The notes below the pieces were generated by a model that had not been told where the DNA came from, did not search any database, and worked only from the letters and a program-made list of their open reading frames with translations. Positions 12,319-25,870 of a stretch of 64,000 bases of DNA are shown here, piece by piece. The translations under genes and the position numbers were made by a program. The stretch covers positions 186,001-250,000 of the forward strand of contig NW_027096035.1 of the NCBI RefSeq assembly GCF_040115645.1, read 5' to 3'. Each line of letters starts with the position of its first letter. The first letter of the stretch is position 1. This DNA is from Euwallacea fornicatus. Taxonomy: Eukaryota; Arthropoda; Insecta; Coleoptera; Curculionidae.

Positions 12319-14078
12319 TTATCGAGCTTCAAAATTTGAAAAGTCACAAAAGTTGTGTGTTTGAGCAATTAAAGTACTGTTTTTCTTGGAAATCCAACAA
12401 GATGCAATCATGATGTGTTGTGACATCTTAAAGATCTCGTGGAGCTGATTAATTTGACACTTTGTTTAAGAAATTTGGTCCACAATTCCCGAAGTTATCG
12501 AGCTTCAAAATTTGAAAAGTCACAAAAGTTATGTGTTTGAGCACTTAAAGTACTGTTTTTCTTGGAAATCCAACAAGATGCAATCATGATGTGTTGTGAC
12601 ATCTTAAAGATCTCGTGGAGCTGATTAATTTGACACTTTGTTTAAGAAATTTGGTCCACAATTCCCGAAGTTATCGAGCTTCAAAATTTGAAAAGTCACA
12701 AAAGTTGTGTGTTTGAGCACTTAAAGTACTATTTTTCATGGAAATTCAACAAGATGCTATCATGATGTGTTGTGACATCTTGAAGATCTCGTCGAGCTGA
12801 TTAATTTGACACTTTGTTTAACAATCTTGGTCGACAATTCCCGAAGTTATCGAGCTTCAAAATTTGAAAAGACACAAAAGTTGTGTGTTTGAGCACTTAA
12901 AGTACTATTTTTCATGGAAATTCAACAAGATGCTATCATGATGTGTTGTGACATCTTGAAGATCTCGTCGAGCTGATTAATTTGACACTTTGTTTAACAA
13001 TCTTGGTCGACAATTCCCGAAGTTATCGAGCTTCAAAATTTGAAAAGACACAAAAGTTGTGTGTTTGAGCACTTAAAGTACTATTTTTCATGGAAATTCA
13101 ACAAGATGCTATCATGATGTGTTGTGACATCTTGAAGATCTCGTCGAGCTGATTAATTTGACACTTTGTTTAACAATCTTGGTCGACAATTCCCGAAGTT
13201 ATCGAGCTTCAAAATTTGAAAAGACACAAAAGTTGTGTGTTTGAGCACTTAAAGTACTATTTTTCATGGAAATTCAACAAGATGCTATCATGATGTGTTG
13301 TGACATCTTGAAGATCTCGTCGAGCTGATTAATTTGACACTTTGTTTAACAATCTTGGTCGACAATTCCCGAAGTTATCGAGCTTCAAAATTTGAAAAGT
13401 CACAAAAGTTGTGTGTTTGAGCAATTAAAGTACTGTTTTTCTTGGAAATCCAACAAGATGCAATCATGATGTGTTGTGACATCTTAAAGATCTCGTGGAG
13501 CTGATTAATTTGACACTTTGTTTAAGAAATTTGGTCCACAATTCCCGAAGTTATCGAGCTTCAAAATTTGAAAAGTCACAAAAGTTATGTGTTTGAGCAC
13601 TTAAAGTACTGTTTTTCTTGGAAATCCAACAAGATGCAATCATGATGTGTTGTGACATCTTAAAGATCTCGTGGAGCTGATTAATTTGACACTTTGTTTA
13701 AGAAATTTGGTCCACAATTCCCGAAGTTATCGAGCTTCAAAATTTGAAAAGTCACAAAAGTTGTGTGTTTGAGCACTTAAAGTACTATTTTTCATGGAAA
13801 TTCAACAAGATGCTATCATGATGTGTTGTGACATCTTGAAGATCTCGTCGAGCTGATTAATTTGACACTTTGTTTAACAATCTTGGTCGACAATTCCCGA
13901 AGTTATCGAGCTTCAAAATTTGAAAAGACACAAAAGTTGTGTGTTTGAGCACTTAAAGTACTATTTTTCATGGAAATTCAACAAGATGCTATCATGATGT
14001 GTTGTGACATCTTGAAGATCTCGTCGAGCTGATTAATTTGACACTTTGTTTAACAATCTTGGTCGACAATTCCCGAAG
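11263..14078. repeat. 6-monomer (1056-bp) HOR, two full units plus four monomers
   Basis: Order B C A' (A or A') A A, with B monomers at 11263, 12319 and 13375, spaced 1056 bp. The third unit breaks after B C A' A and runs into the F E D D series of the 21-monomer block at 14079. An expanded version of the B C A' A motif seen at 353, 8801 and 9153, this looks like a recent local amplification. Confidence 0.87.
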
Positions 14079-17000
14079 TTATCGAGCTTCAAAATTTGAA
14101 AAGACACAAAAGTTGTGTGTTTGAGCACTTAAAGTACTATTTTTCTTGGAAATTCAACAAGATGCAATCATGATGTGTTGTGAAATCTTAAAGATCTCGT
14201 CGAGCTGATTAATTTGACACTTTGTTTAAGAAATTTGGTCGACAATTCCCGAAGTTATCGAGCTTCAAAATTTGAAAAGTCACAAAAGTTATGTGTTTGA
14301 GCACTTAAAGTACTATTTTTCTTGGAAATTCGACAAGATGCAATCATGATGTGTTGTGAAATCTTAAAGATCTCGTGGAGCTGATTAATTTGACACTTTG
14401 TTTAACAAATTTGGTCCTCATTTGCCGAAGTTATCGAGCTTCAAAATTTGAAAAGTCACAAAAGTTATGTGTTTGAGCACTTAAAGTACTATTTTTCTTG
14501 GAAATGCAACAAGATGCAATCATGATGTGTTGTGACATCTTAAAGATCTCGTGGAGCTGATTAATTTGACACTTTGTTTAAGAAATTTGGTCGACAATTC
14601 CCGAAGTTATCGAGCTTCAAAATTTGAAAAGTCACAAAAGTTATGTGTTTGAGCACTTAAAGTACTATTTTTCTTGGAAATGCAACAAGATGCAATCATG
14701 ATGTGTTGTGACATCTTGAAGATCTCGTCGAGCTGATTAATTTGACACTTTGTTTAACAATCTTGTTCGACAATTCCCGAAGTTATCGAGCTTCAAAATT
14801 TGAAAAGACACAAAAGTTGTGTGTTTGAGCACTTAAAGTACTATTTTTCATGGAAATTCAACAAGATGCTATCATGATGTGTTGTGACATCTTGAAGATC
14901 TCGTCGAGCTGATTAATTTGACACTTTGTTTAACAATCTTGGTCGACAATTCCCGAAGTTATCGAGCTTCAAAATTTGAAAAGACACAAAAGTTGTGTGT
15001 TTGAGCACTTAAAGTACTATTTTTCATGGAAATTCAACAAGATGCTATCATGATGTGTTGTGACATCTTGAAGATCTCGTCGAGCTGATTAATTTGACAC
15101 TTTGTTTAACAATCTTGGTCGACAATTCCCGAAGTTATCGAGCTTCAAAATTTGAAAAGACACAAAAGTTGTGTGTTTGAGCACTTAAAGTACTATTTTT
15201 CATGGAAATTCAACAAGATGCTATCATGATGTGTTGTGACATCTTGAAGATCTCGTCGAGCTGATTAATTTGACACTTTGTTTAACAATCGTGGTCGACA
15301 ATTCCCGAAGTTATCGAGCTTCAAAATTTGAAAAGACACAAAAGTTGTGTGTTTGAGCACTTAAAGTACTATTTTTCATGGAAATTCAACAAGATGCAAT
15401 CATGATGTGTTGTGACATCTTAAAGATCTCGTGGAGCTGATTAATTTGACACTTTGTTTAAGAAATTTGGTCGACAATTCCCGAAGTTATCGAGCTTCAA
15501 AATTTGAAAAGTCACAAAAGTTATGTGTTTGAGCACTTAAAGTACTATTTTTCTTGGAAATGCAACAAGATGCAATCATGATGTGTTGTGACATCTTGAA
15601 GATCTCGTCGAGCTGATTAATTTGACACTTTGTTTAACAATCTTGGTCGACAATTCCCGAAGTTATCGAGCTTCAAAATTTGAAAAGACACAAAAGTTGT
15701 GTGTTTGAGCACTTAAAGTACTATTTTTCATGGAAATTCAACAAGATGCTATCATGATGTGTTGTGACATCTTGAAGATCTCGTCGAGCTGATTAATTTG
15801 ACACTTTGTTTAACAATCTTGGTCGACAATTCCCGAAGTTATCGAGCTTCAAAATTTGAAAAGACACAAAAGTTGTGTGTTTGAGCACTTAAAGTACTAT
15901 TTTTCATGGAAATTCAACAAGATGCTATCATGATGTGTTGTGACATCTTGAAGATCTCGTCGAGCTGATTAATTTGACACTTTGTTTAACAATCTTGGTC
16001 GACAATTCCCGAAGTTATCGAGCTTCAAAATTTGAAAAGACACAAAAGTTGTGTGTTTGAGCACTTAAAGTACTATTTTTCATGGAAATTCAACAAGATG
16101 CTATCATGATGTGTTGTGACATCTTGAAGATCTCGTCGAGCTGATTAATTTGACACTTTGTTTAACAATCTTGGTCCACAATTCCCGAAGTTATCGAGCT
16201 TCAAAATTTGAAAAGTCACAAAAGTTATGTGTTTGAGCACTTAAAGTACTATTTTTCTTGGAAATGCAACAAGATGCAATCATGATGTGTTGTGACATCT
16301 TGAAGATCTCGTCGAGCTGATTAATTTGACACTTTGTTTAACAATCTTGGTCGACAATTCCCGAAGTTATCGAGCTTCAAAATTTGAAAAGACACAAAAG
16401 TTGTGTGTTTGAGCACTTAAAGTACTATTTTTCTTGGAAATGCAACAAGATGCAATCATGATGTGTTGTGACATCTTGAAGATCTCGTCGAGCTGATTAA
16501 TTTGACACTTTGTTTAACAATCTTGTTCGACAATTCCCGAAGTTATCGAGCTTCAAAATTTGAAAAGACACAAAAGTTGTGTGTTTGAGCACTTAAAGTA
16601 CTATTTTTCATGGAAATTCAACAAGATGCTATCATGATGTGTTGTGACATCTTGAAGATCTCGTCGAGCTGATTAATTTGACACTTTGTTTAACAATCTT
16701 GGTCGACAATTCCCGAAGTTATCGAGCTTCAAAATTTGAAAAGACACAAAAGTTATGTGTTTGAGCACTTAAAGTACTATTTTTCTTGGAAATTCGACAA
16801 GATGCAATCATGATGTGTTGTGAAATCTTAAAGATCTCGTGGAGCTGATTAATTTGACACTTTGTTTAAGAAATTTGGTCCACAATTCCCGAAGTTATCG
16901 AGCTTCAAAATTTGAAAAGTCACAAAAGTTGTGTGTTTGAGCAATTAAAGTACTGTTTTTCTTGGAAATTCAACAAGATGCAATCATGATGTGTTGTGAA

Positions 17001-17246
17001 ATCTTAAAGATCTCGTGGAGCTGATTAATTTGACACTTTGTTTAAGAAATGTGGTCCACAATTCCCGAAGTTATCGAGCTTCAAAATTTGAAAAGTCACA
17101 AAAGTTATGTGTTTGAGCACTTAAAGTACTATTTTTCTTGGAAATGCAACAAGATGCAATCATGATGTGTTGTGACATCTTAAAGATCTCGTGGAGCTGA
17201 TTAATTTGACACTTTGTTTAAGAAATTTGGTCGACAATTCCCGAAG
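13551..17246. repeat. 21-monomer duplicated block, copy 2
   Basis: Repeats 4577-8272 in the same order, including the Ah hybrid (15311) and the Ad monomer (16367). A private t-to-g change at 15291 (aatcgtggtc) marks post-duplication divergence. The copy overlaps the 12-monomer tandem block that starts at 16015. Confidence 0.88.
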
Positions 17247-18126
17247 TTATCGAGCTTCAAAATTTGAAAAGTCACAAAAGTTATGTGTTTGAGCACTTAA
17301 AGTACTATTTTTCTTGGAAATTCGACAAGATGCAATCATGATGTGTTGTGAAATCTTAAAGATCTCGTGGAGCTGATTAATTTGACACTTTGTTTAACAA
17401 ATTTGGTCCTCATTTGCCGAAGTTATCGAGCTTCAAAATTTGAAAAGTCACAAAAGTTGTGTGTTTGAGCACTTAAAGTACTATTTTTCTTGGAAATTCG
17501 ACAAGATGCAATCATGATGTGTTGTGACATCTTAAAGATCTCGTGGAGCTGATTAATTTGACACTTTGTTTAAGAAATTTGGTCCACAATTCCCGAAGTT
17601 ATCGAGCTTCAAAATTTGAAAAGTCACAAAAGTTATGTGTTTGAGCACTTAAAGTACTGTTTTTCTTGGAAATCCAACAAGATGCAATCATGATGTGTTG
17701 TGACATCTTAAAGATCTCGTGGAGCTGATTAATTTGACACTTTGTTTAAGAAATTTGGTCGACAATTCCCGAAGTTATCGAGTTTCAAAGTTTGAAAAGT
17801 CACAAAAGTTGTGTGTTTGAGCACTTAAAGTACTATTTTTCTTGGAAATTCAACAAGATGCAATCATGATGTGTTGTGAAATCTTAAAGATCTCGTCGAG
17901 CTGATTAATTTGACACTTTGTTTAAGAAATTTGGTCGACAATTCCCGAAGTTATCGAGCTTCAAAATTTGAAAAGTCACAAAAGTTATGTGTTTGAGCAC
18001 TTAAAGTACTATTTTTCTTGGAAATGCAACAAGATGCAATCATGATGTGTTGTGACATCTTAAAGATCTCGTGGAGCTGATTAATTTGACACTTTGTTTA
18101 AGAAATTTGGTCCACAATTCCCGAAG
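16015..18126. repeat. 12-monomer (2112-bp) tandem HOR, copy 1
   Basis: Order A(ending ggtccac) D Ad A E B* D E E C F D. It is directly followed by the second copy. Markers gttcgac (16523 and 18635) and aagaaatgt (17043 and 19155) are 2112 bp apart. The unit combines the end of the 21-monomer block with the E C F order also seen at 2993-3696, so it was assembled from older parts of the array. Confidence 0.88.
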
Positions 18127-20238
18127 TTATCGAGCTTCAAAATTTGAAAAGACACAAAAGTTGTGTGTTTGAGCACTTAAAGTACTATTTTTCATGGAAA
18201 TTCAACAAGATGCTATCATGATGTGTTGTGACATCTTGAAGATCTCGTCGAGCTGATTAATTTGACACTTTGTTTAACAATCTTGGTCCACAATTCCCGA
18301 AGTTATCGAGCTTCAAAATTTGAAAAGTCACAAAAGTTATGTGTTTGAGCACTTAAAGTACTATTTTTCTTGGAAATGCAACAAGATGCAATCATGATGT
18401 GTTGTGACATCTTGAAGATCTCGTCGAGCTGATTAATTTGACACTTTGTTTAACAATCTTGGTCGACAATTCCCGAAGTTATCGAGCTTCAAAATTTGAA
18501 AAGACACAAAAGTTGTGTGTTTGAGCACTTAAAGTACTATTTTTCTTGGAAATGCAACAAGATGCAATCATGATGTGTTGTGACATCTTGAAGATCTCGT
18601 CGAGCTGATTAATTTGACACTTTGTTTAACAATCTTGTTCGACAATTCCCGAAGTTATCGAGCTTCAAAATTTGAAAAGACACAAAAGTTGTGTGTTTGA
18701 GCACTTAAAGTACTATTTTTCATGGAAATTCAACAAGATGCTATCATGATGTGTTGTGACATCTTGAAGATCTCGTCGAGCTGATTAATTTGACACTTTG
18801 TTTAACAATCTTGGTCGACAATTCCCGAAGTTATCGAGCTTCAAAATTTGAAAAGACACAAAAGTTATGTGTTTGAGCACTTAAAGTACTATTTTTCTTG
18901 GAAATTCGACAAGATGCAATCATGATGTGTTGTGAAATCTTAAAGATCTCGTGGAGCTGATTAATTTGACACTTTGTTTAAGAAATTTGGTCCACAATTC
19001 CCGAAGTTATCGAGCTTCAAAATTTGAAAAGTCACAAAAGTTGTGTGTTTGAGCAATTAAAGTACTGTTTTTCTTGGAAATTCAACAAGATGCAATCATG
19101 ATGTGTTGTGAAATCTTAAAGATCTCGTGGAGCTGATTAATTTGACACTTTGTTTAAGAAATGTGGTCCACAATTCCCGAAGTTATCGAGCTTCAAAATT
19201 TGAAAAGTCACAAAAGTTATGTGTTTGAGCACTTAAAGTACTATTTTTCTTGGAAATGCAACAAGATGCAATCATGATGTGTTGTGACATCTTAAAGATC
19301 TCGTGGAGCTGATTAATTTGACACTTTGTTTAAGAAATTTGGTCGACAATTCCCGAAGTTATCGAGCTTCAAAATTTGAAAAGTCACAAAAGTTATGTGT
19401 TTGAGCACTTAAAGTACTATTTTTCTTGGAAATTCGACAAGATGCAATCATGATGTGTTGTGAAATCTTAAAGATCTCGTGGAGCTGATTAATTTGACAC
19501 TTTGTTTAACAAATTTGGTCCTCATTTGCCGAAGTTATCGAGCTTCAAAATTTGAAAAGTCACAAAAGTTGTGTGTTTGAGCACTTAAAGTACTATTTTT
19601 CTTGGAAATTCGACAAGATGCAATCATGATGTGTTGTGACATCTTAAAGATCTCGTGGAGCTGATTAATTTGACACTTTGTTTAAGAAATTTGGTCCACA
19701 ATTCCCGAAGTTATCGAGCTTCAAAATTTGAAAAGTCACAAAAGTTATGTGTTTGAGCACTTAAAGTACTGTTTTTCTTGGAAATCCAACAAGATGCAAT
19801 CATGATGTGTTGTGACATCTTAAAGATCTCGTGGAGCTGATTAATTTGACACTTTGTTTAAGAAATTTGGTCGACAATTCCCGAAGTTATCGAGTTTCAA
19901 AGTTTGAAAAGTCACAAAAGTTGTGTGTTTGAGCACTTAAAGTACTATTTTTCTTGGAAATTCAACAAGATGCAATCATGATGTGTTGTGAAATCTTAAA
20001 GATCTCGTCGAGCTGATTAATTTGACACTTTGTTTAAGAAATTTGGTCGACAATTCCCGAAGTTATCGAGCTTCAAAATTTGAAAAGTCACAAAAGTTAT
20101 GTGTTTGAGCACTTAAAGTACTATTTTTCTTGGAAATGCAACAAGATGCAATCATGATGTGTTGTGACATCTTAAAGATCTCGTGGAGCTGATTAATTTG
20201 ACACTTTGTTTAAGAAATTTGGTCGACAATTCCCGAAG
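18127..20238. repeat. 12-monomer tandem HOR, copy 2
   Basis: Repeats 16015-18126. The copies differ at the end of the last monomer: ggtccac near 18110 against ggtcgac near 20222, which probably marks the duplication join. After this join the sequence returns to the D D A A A Ah order. Confidence 0.88.
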
Positions 20239-21998
20239 TTATCGAGCTTCAAAATTTGAAAAGTCACAAAAGTTATGTGTTTGAGCACTTAAAGTACTAT
20301 TTTTCTTGGAAATGCAACAAGATGCAATCATGATGTGTTGTGACATCTTGAAGATCTCGTCGAGCTGATTAATTTGACACTTTGTTTAACAATCTTGTTC
20401 GACAATTCCCGAAGTTATCGAGCTTCAAAATTTGAAAAGACACAAAAGTTGTGTGTTTGAGCACTTAAAGTACTATTTTTCATGGAAATTCAACAAGATG
20501 CTATCATGATGTGTTGTGACATCTTGAAGATCTCGTCGAGCTGATTAATTTGACACTTTGTTTAACAATCTTGGTCGACAATTCCCGAAGTTATCGAGCT
20601 TCAAAATTTGAAAAGACACAAAAGTTGTGTGTTTGAGCACTTAAAGTACTATTTTTCATGGAAATTCAACAAGATGCTATCATGATGTGTTGTGACATCT
20701 TGAAGATCTCGTCGAGCTGATTAATTTGACACTTTGTTTAACAATCTTGGTCGACAATTCCCGAAGTTATCGAGCTTCAAAATTTGAAAAGACACAAAAG
20801 TTGTGTGTTTGAGCACTTAAAGTACTATTTTTCATGGAAATTCAACAAGATGCTATCATGATGTGTTGTGACATCTTGAAGATCTCGTCGAGCTGATTAA
20901 TTTGACACTTTGTTTAACAATCTTGGTCGACAATTCCCGAAGTTATCGAGCTTCAAAATTTGAAAAGACACAAAAGTTGTGTGTTTGAGCACTTAAAGTA
21001 CTATTTTTCATGGAAATTCAACAAGATGCAATCATGATGTGTTGTGACATCTTAAAGATCTCGTGGAGCTGATTAATTTGACACTTTGTTTAAGAAATTT
21101 GGTCGACAATTCCCGAAGTTATCGAGCTTCAAAATTTGAAAAGTCACAAAAGTTATGTGTTTGAGCACTTAAAGTACTATTTTTCTTGGAAATGCAACAA
21201 GATGCAATCATGATGTGTTGTGACATCTTGAAGATCTCGTCGAGCTGATTAATTTGACACTTTGTTTAACAATCTTGGTCGACAATTCCCGAAGTTATCG
21301 AGCTTCAAAATTTGAAAAGACACAAAAGTTGTGTGTTTGAGCACTTAAAGTACTATTTTTCATGGAAATTCAACAAGATGCTATCATGATGTGTTGTGAC
21401 ATCTTGAAGATCTCGTCGAGCTGATTAATTTGACACTTTGTTTAACAATCTTGGTCGACAATTCCCGAAGTTATCGAGCTTCAAAATTTGAAAAGACACA
21501 AAAGTTGTGTGTTTGAGCACTTAAAGTACTATTTTTCATGGAAATTCAACAAGATGCTATCATGATGTGTTGTGACATCTTGAAGATCTCGTCGAGCTGA
21601 TTAATTTGACACTTTGTTTAACAATCTTGGTCGACAATTCCCGAAGTTATCGAGCTTCAAAATTTGAAAAGACACAAAAGTTGTGTGTTTGAGCACTTAA
21701 AGTACTATTTTTCATGGAAATTCAACAAGATGCTATCATGATGTGTTGTGACATCTTGAAGATCTCGTCGAGCTGATTAATTTGACACTTTGTTTAACAA
21801 TCTTGGTCCACAATTCCCGAAGTTATCGAGCTTCAAAATTTGAAAAGTCACAAAAGTTATGTGTTTGAGCACTTAAAGTACTATTTTTCTTGGAAATGCA
21901 ACAAGATGCAATCATGATGTGTTGTGACATCTTGAAGATCTCGTCGAGCTGATTAATTTGACACTTTGTTTAACAATCTTGGTCGACAATTCCCGAAG
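20063..21998. repeat. Third copy of an 11-monomer stretch (D D A A A Ah D A A A D)
   Basis: Matches 5457-7392 and 14431-16366 in monomer order, with the Ah hybrid at 20943. The offset from the second copy is 5632 bp (32 monomers), measured on gttcgac at 14763 and 20395. The private cgtgg change of 15291 is not shared. Confidence 0.86.
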
Positions 21999-23054
21999 TT
22001 ATCGAGCTTCAAAATTTGAAAAGACACAAAAGTTGTGTGTTTGAGCACTTAAAGTACTATTTTTCATGGAAATTCAACAAGATCCTATCATGATGTGTTG
22101 TGACATCTTGAAGATCTCGTCGAGCTGATTAATTTGACACTTTGTTTAACAATCTTGGTCGACAATTCCCGAAGTTATCGAGCTTCAAAATTTGAAAAGA
22201 CACAAAAGTTGTGTGTTTGAGCACTTAAAGTACTATTTTTCATGGAAATTCAACAAGATGCTATCATGATGTGTTGTGACATCTTGAAGATCTCGTCGAG
22301 CTGATTAATTTGACACTTTGTTTAACAATCTTGGTCGACAATTCCCGAAGTTATCGAGCTTCAAAATTTGAAAAGACACAAAAGTTGTGTGTTTGAGCAC
22401 TTAAAGTACTATTTTTCATGGAAATTCAACAAGATGCTATCATGATGTGTTGTGACATCTTGAAGATCTCGTCGAGCTGATTAATTTGACACTTTGTTTA
22501 ACAATCTTGGTCGACAATTCCCGAAGTTATCGAGCTTCAAAATTTGAAAAGACACAAAAGTTGTGTGTTTGAGCACTTAAAGTACTATTTTTCATGGAAA
22601 TTCAACAAGATGCTATCATGATGTGTTGTGACATCTTGAAGATCTCGTCGAGCTGATTAATTTGACACTTTGTTTAACAATCTTGGTCGACAATTCCCGA
22701 AGTTATCGAGCTTCAAAATTTGAAAAGACACAAAAGTTGTGTGTTTGAGCACTTAAAGTACTATTTTTCATGGAAATTCAACAAGATGCTATCATGATGT
22801 GTTGTGACATCTTGAAGATCTCGTCGAGCTGATTAATTTGACACTTTGTTTAACAATCTTGGTCGACAATTCCCGAAGTTATCGAGCTTCAAAATTTGAA
22901 AAGACACAAAAGTTGTGTGTTTGAGCACTTAAAGTACTATTTTTCATGGAAATTCAACAAGATGCTATCATGATGTGTTGTGACATCTTGAAGATCTCGT
23001 CGAGCTGATTAATTTGACACTTTGTTTAACAAATTTGGTCCTCATTTGCCGAAG
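21999..23054. repeat. Homogeneous run of six A monomers
   Basis: Six consecutive A-class monomers differ by very few bases. The first has a private gatcctatc (near 22084), and the last switches to the ggtcctcatttgcc end, leading into the next block. Such runs are the most uniform parts of the array and vary in length between otherwise matching HOR copies. Confidence 0.87.
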
Positions 23055-24110
23055 TTATCGAGCTTCAAAATTTGAAAAGTCACAAAAGTTGTGTGTTTGA
23101 GCACTTAAAGTACTATTTTTCATGGAAATCCAACAAGATGCAATCATGATGTGTTGTGACATCTTAAAGATCTCGTCGAGCTGATTAATTTGACACTTTG
23201 TTTAACAATCTTGGTCGACAATTCCCGAAGTTATCGAGCTTCAAAATTTGAAAAGTCACAAAAGTTGTGTGTTTGAGCAATTAAAGTACTGTTTTTCTTG
23301 GAAATCCAACAAGATGCAATCATGATGTGTTGTGACATCTTAAAGATCTCGTGGAGCTGATTAATTTGACACTTTGTTTAAGAAATTTGGTCCACAATTC
23401 CCGAAGTTATCGAGCTTCAAAATTTGAAAAGTCACAAAAGTTATGTGTTTGAGCACTTAAAGTACTGTTTTTCTTGGAAATCCAACAAGATGCAATCATG
23501 ATGTGTTGTGACATCTTAAAGATCTCGTGGAGCTGATTAATGTGACACTTTGTTTAAGAAATTTGGTCCACAATTCCCGAAGTTATCGAGCTTCAAAATT
23601 TGAAAAGACACAAAAGTTGTGTGTTTGAGCACTTAAAGTACTATTTTACATGGAAATTCAACAAGATGCTATCATGATGTGTTGTGACATCTTGAAGATC
23701 TCGTCGAGCTGATTAATTTGACACTTTGTTTAACAATCTTGGTCGACAATTCCCGAAGTTATCGAGCTTCAAAATTTGAAAAGTCACAAAAGTTGTGTGT
23801 TTGAGCAATTAAAGTACTGTTTTTCTTGGAAATCCAACAAGATGCAATCATGATGTGTTGTGACATCTTAAAGATCTCGTGGAGCTGATTAATTTGACAC
23901 TTTGTTTAAGAAATTTGGTCCACAATTCCCGAAGTTATCGAGCTTCAAAATTTGAAAAGTCACAAAAGTTATGTGTTTGAGCAATTAAAGTACTGTTTTT
24001 CTTGGAAATCCAACAAGATGCAATCATGATGTGTTGTGACATCTTAAAGATCTCGTGGAGCTGATTAATTTGACACTTTGTTTAACAATCTTGGTCGACA
24101 ATTCCCGAAG
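23055..24110. repeat. Hybrid and B/C monomers between blocks
   Basis: The monomer at 23055 is a hybrid: A'-like to catgg, then tccaac and caatc, then gtcgag and aacaatctt. It is followed by B, C (with ttaatgtgac at 23537), A (with a private tattttaca), B, and a C-like monomer with gcaatta that ends like A. The ttaatgtgac change returns at 25121 (9 monomers on), 28289 (18 more) and near 52050. Confidence 0.8.
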
Positions 24111-25870
24111 TTATCGAGCTTCAAAATTTGAAAAGACACAAAAGTTGTGTGTTTGAGCACTTAAAGTACTATTTTTCATGGAAATTCAACAAGATGCTAT
24201 CATGATGTGTTGTGACATCTTGAAGATCTCGTCGAGCTGATTAATTTGACACTTTGTTTAACAATCTTGGTCGACAATTCCCGAAGTTATCGAGCTTCAA
24301 AATTTGAAAAGACACAAAAGTTGTGTGTTTGAGCACTTAAAGTACTATTTTTCATGGAAATTCAACAAGATGCTATCATGATGTGTTGTGACATCTTGAA
24401 GATCTCGTCGAGCTGATTAATTTGACACTTTGTTTAACAATCTTGGTCGACAATTCCCGAAGTTATCGAGCTTCAAAATTTGAAAAGACACAAAAGTTGT
24501 GTGTTTGAGCACTTAAAGTACTATTTTTCATGGAAATTCAACAAGATGCTATCATGATGTGTTGTGACATCTTGAAGATCTCGTCGAGCTGATTAATTTG
24601 ACACTTTGTTTAACAATCTTGGTCAACAATTCCCGAAGTTATCGAGCTTCAAAATTTGAAAAGACACAAAAGTTGTGTGTTTGAGCACTTAAAGTACTAT
24701 TTTTCATGGAAATTCAACAAGATGCTATCATGATGTGTTGTGACATCTTGAAGATCTCGTCGAGCTGATTAATTTGACACTTTGTTTAACAATCTTGGTC
24801 GACAATTCCCGAAGTTATCGAGCTTCAAAATTTGAAAAGTCACAAAAGTTGTGTGTTTGAGCAATTAAAGTACTGTTTTTCTTGGAAATCCAACAAGATG
24901 CAATCGTGATGTGTTGTGACATCTTAAAGATCTCGTGGAGCTGATTAATTTGACACTTTGTTTAAGAAATTTGGTCCACAATTCCCGAAGTTATCGAGCT
25001 TCAAAATTTGAAAAGTCACAAAAGTTATGTGTTTGAGCACTTAAAGTACTGTTTTTCTTGGAAATCCAACAAGATGCAATCATGATGTGTTGTGACATCT
25101 TAAAGATCTCGTGGAGCTGATTAATGTGACACTTTGTTTAAGAAATTTGGTCCACAATTCCCGAAGTTATCGAGCTTCAAAATTTGAAAAGTCACAAAAG
25201 TTGTGTGTTTGAGCACTTAAAGTACTATTTTTCTTGGAAATTCGACAAGATGCAATCATGATGTGTTGTGAAATCTTAAAGATCTCGTCGAGCTGATTAA
25301 TTTGACACTTTGTTTAAGAAATTTGGTCCACAATTCCCGAAGTTATCGAGCTTCAAAGTTTGAAAAGTCACAAAAGTTGTGTGTTTGAGCACTTAAAGTA
25401 CTATTTTTCTTGGAAATTCGACAAGATGCAATCATGATGTGTTGTGACATCTTAAAGATCTCGTCGAGCTGATTAATTTGACACTTTGTTTAAGAAATTT
25501 GGTCGACAATTCCCGAAGTTATCGAGTTTCAAAGTTTGAAAAGTCACAAAAGTTGTGTGTTTGAGCACTTAAAGTACTATTTTTCTTGGAAATTCGACAA
25601 GATGCAATCATGATGTGTTGTGACATCTTAAAGATCTCGTGGAGCTGATTAATTTGACACTTTGTTTAACAAATTTGGTCCTCATTTGCCGAAGTTATCG
25701 AGCTTCACAATTTGAAAAGTCACAAAAGTTGTATGTTTGAGCACTTAAAGTACTATTTTTCTTGGAAATTCGACAAGATGCAATCATGATGTGTTGTGAC
25801 ATCTTAAAGATCTCGTGGAGCTGATTAATTTGACACTTTGTTTAACAAATTTGGTCCTCATTTGCCGAAG
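24111..25870. repeat. Ten-monomer block, copy 1 (A A A A B C E E X E)
   Basis: Matches 27279-29038 at an offset of 3168 bp (18 monomers), measured on ttaatgtgac at 25121 and 28289. Private changes here are ggtcaac near 24624 and caatcgtga near 24905. It introduces E monomers with cttcaaagt and a gtttcaaag monomer (X, 25519). The last monomer (25695) has cttcacaat with gttgtatg. Confidence 0.83.

Noticed and set aside
1741..20402. Pol III B-box-like gttcga in monomers ending cttgttcgac (eight sites)
   Set aside because: Only the first six bases fit; the trailing CC of the B box is absent and there is no A box or T-run terminator at a fitting distance.
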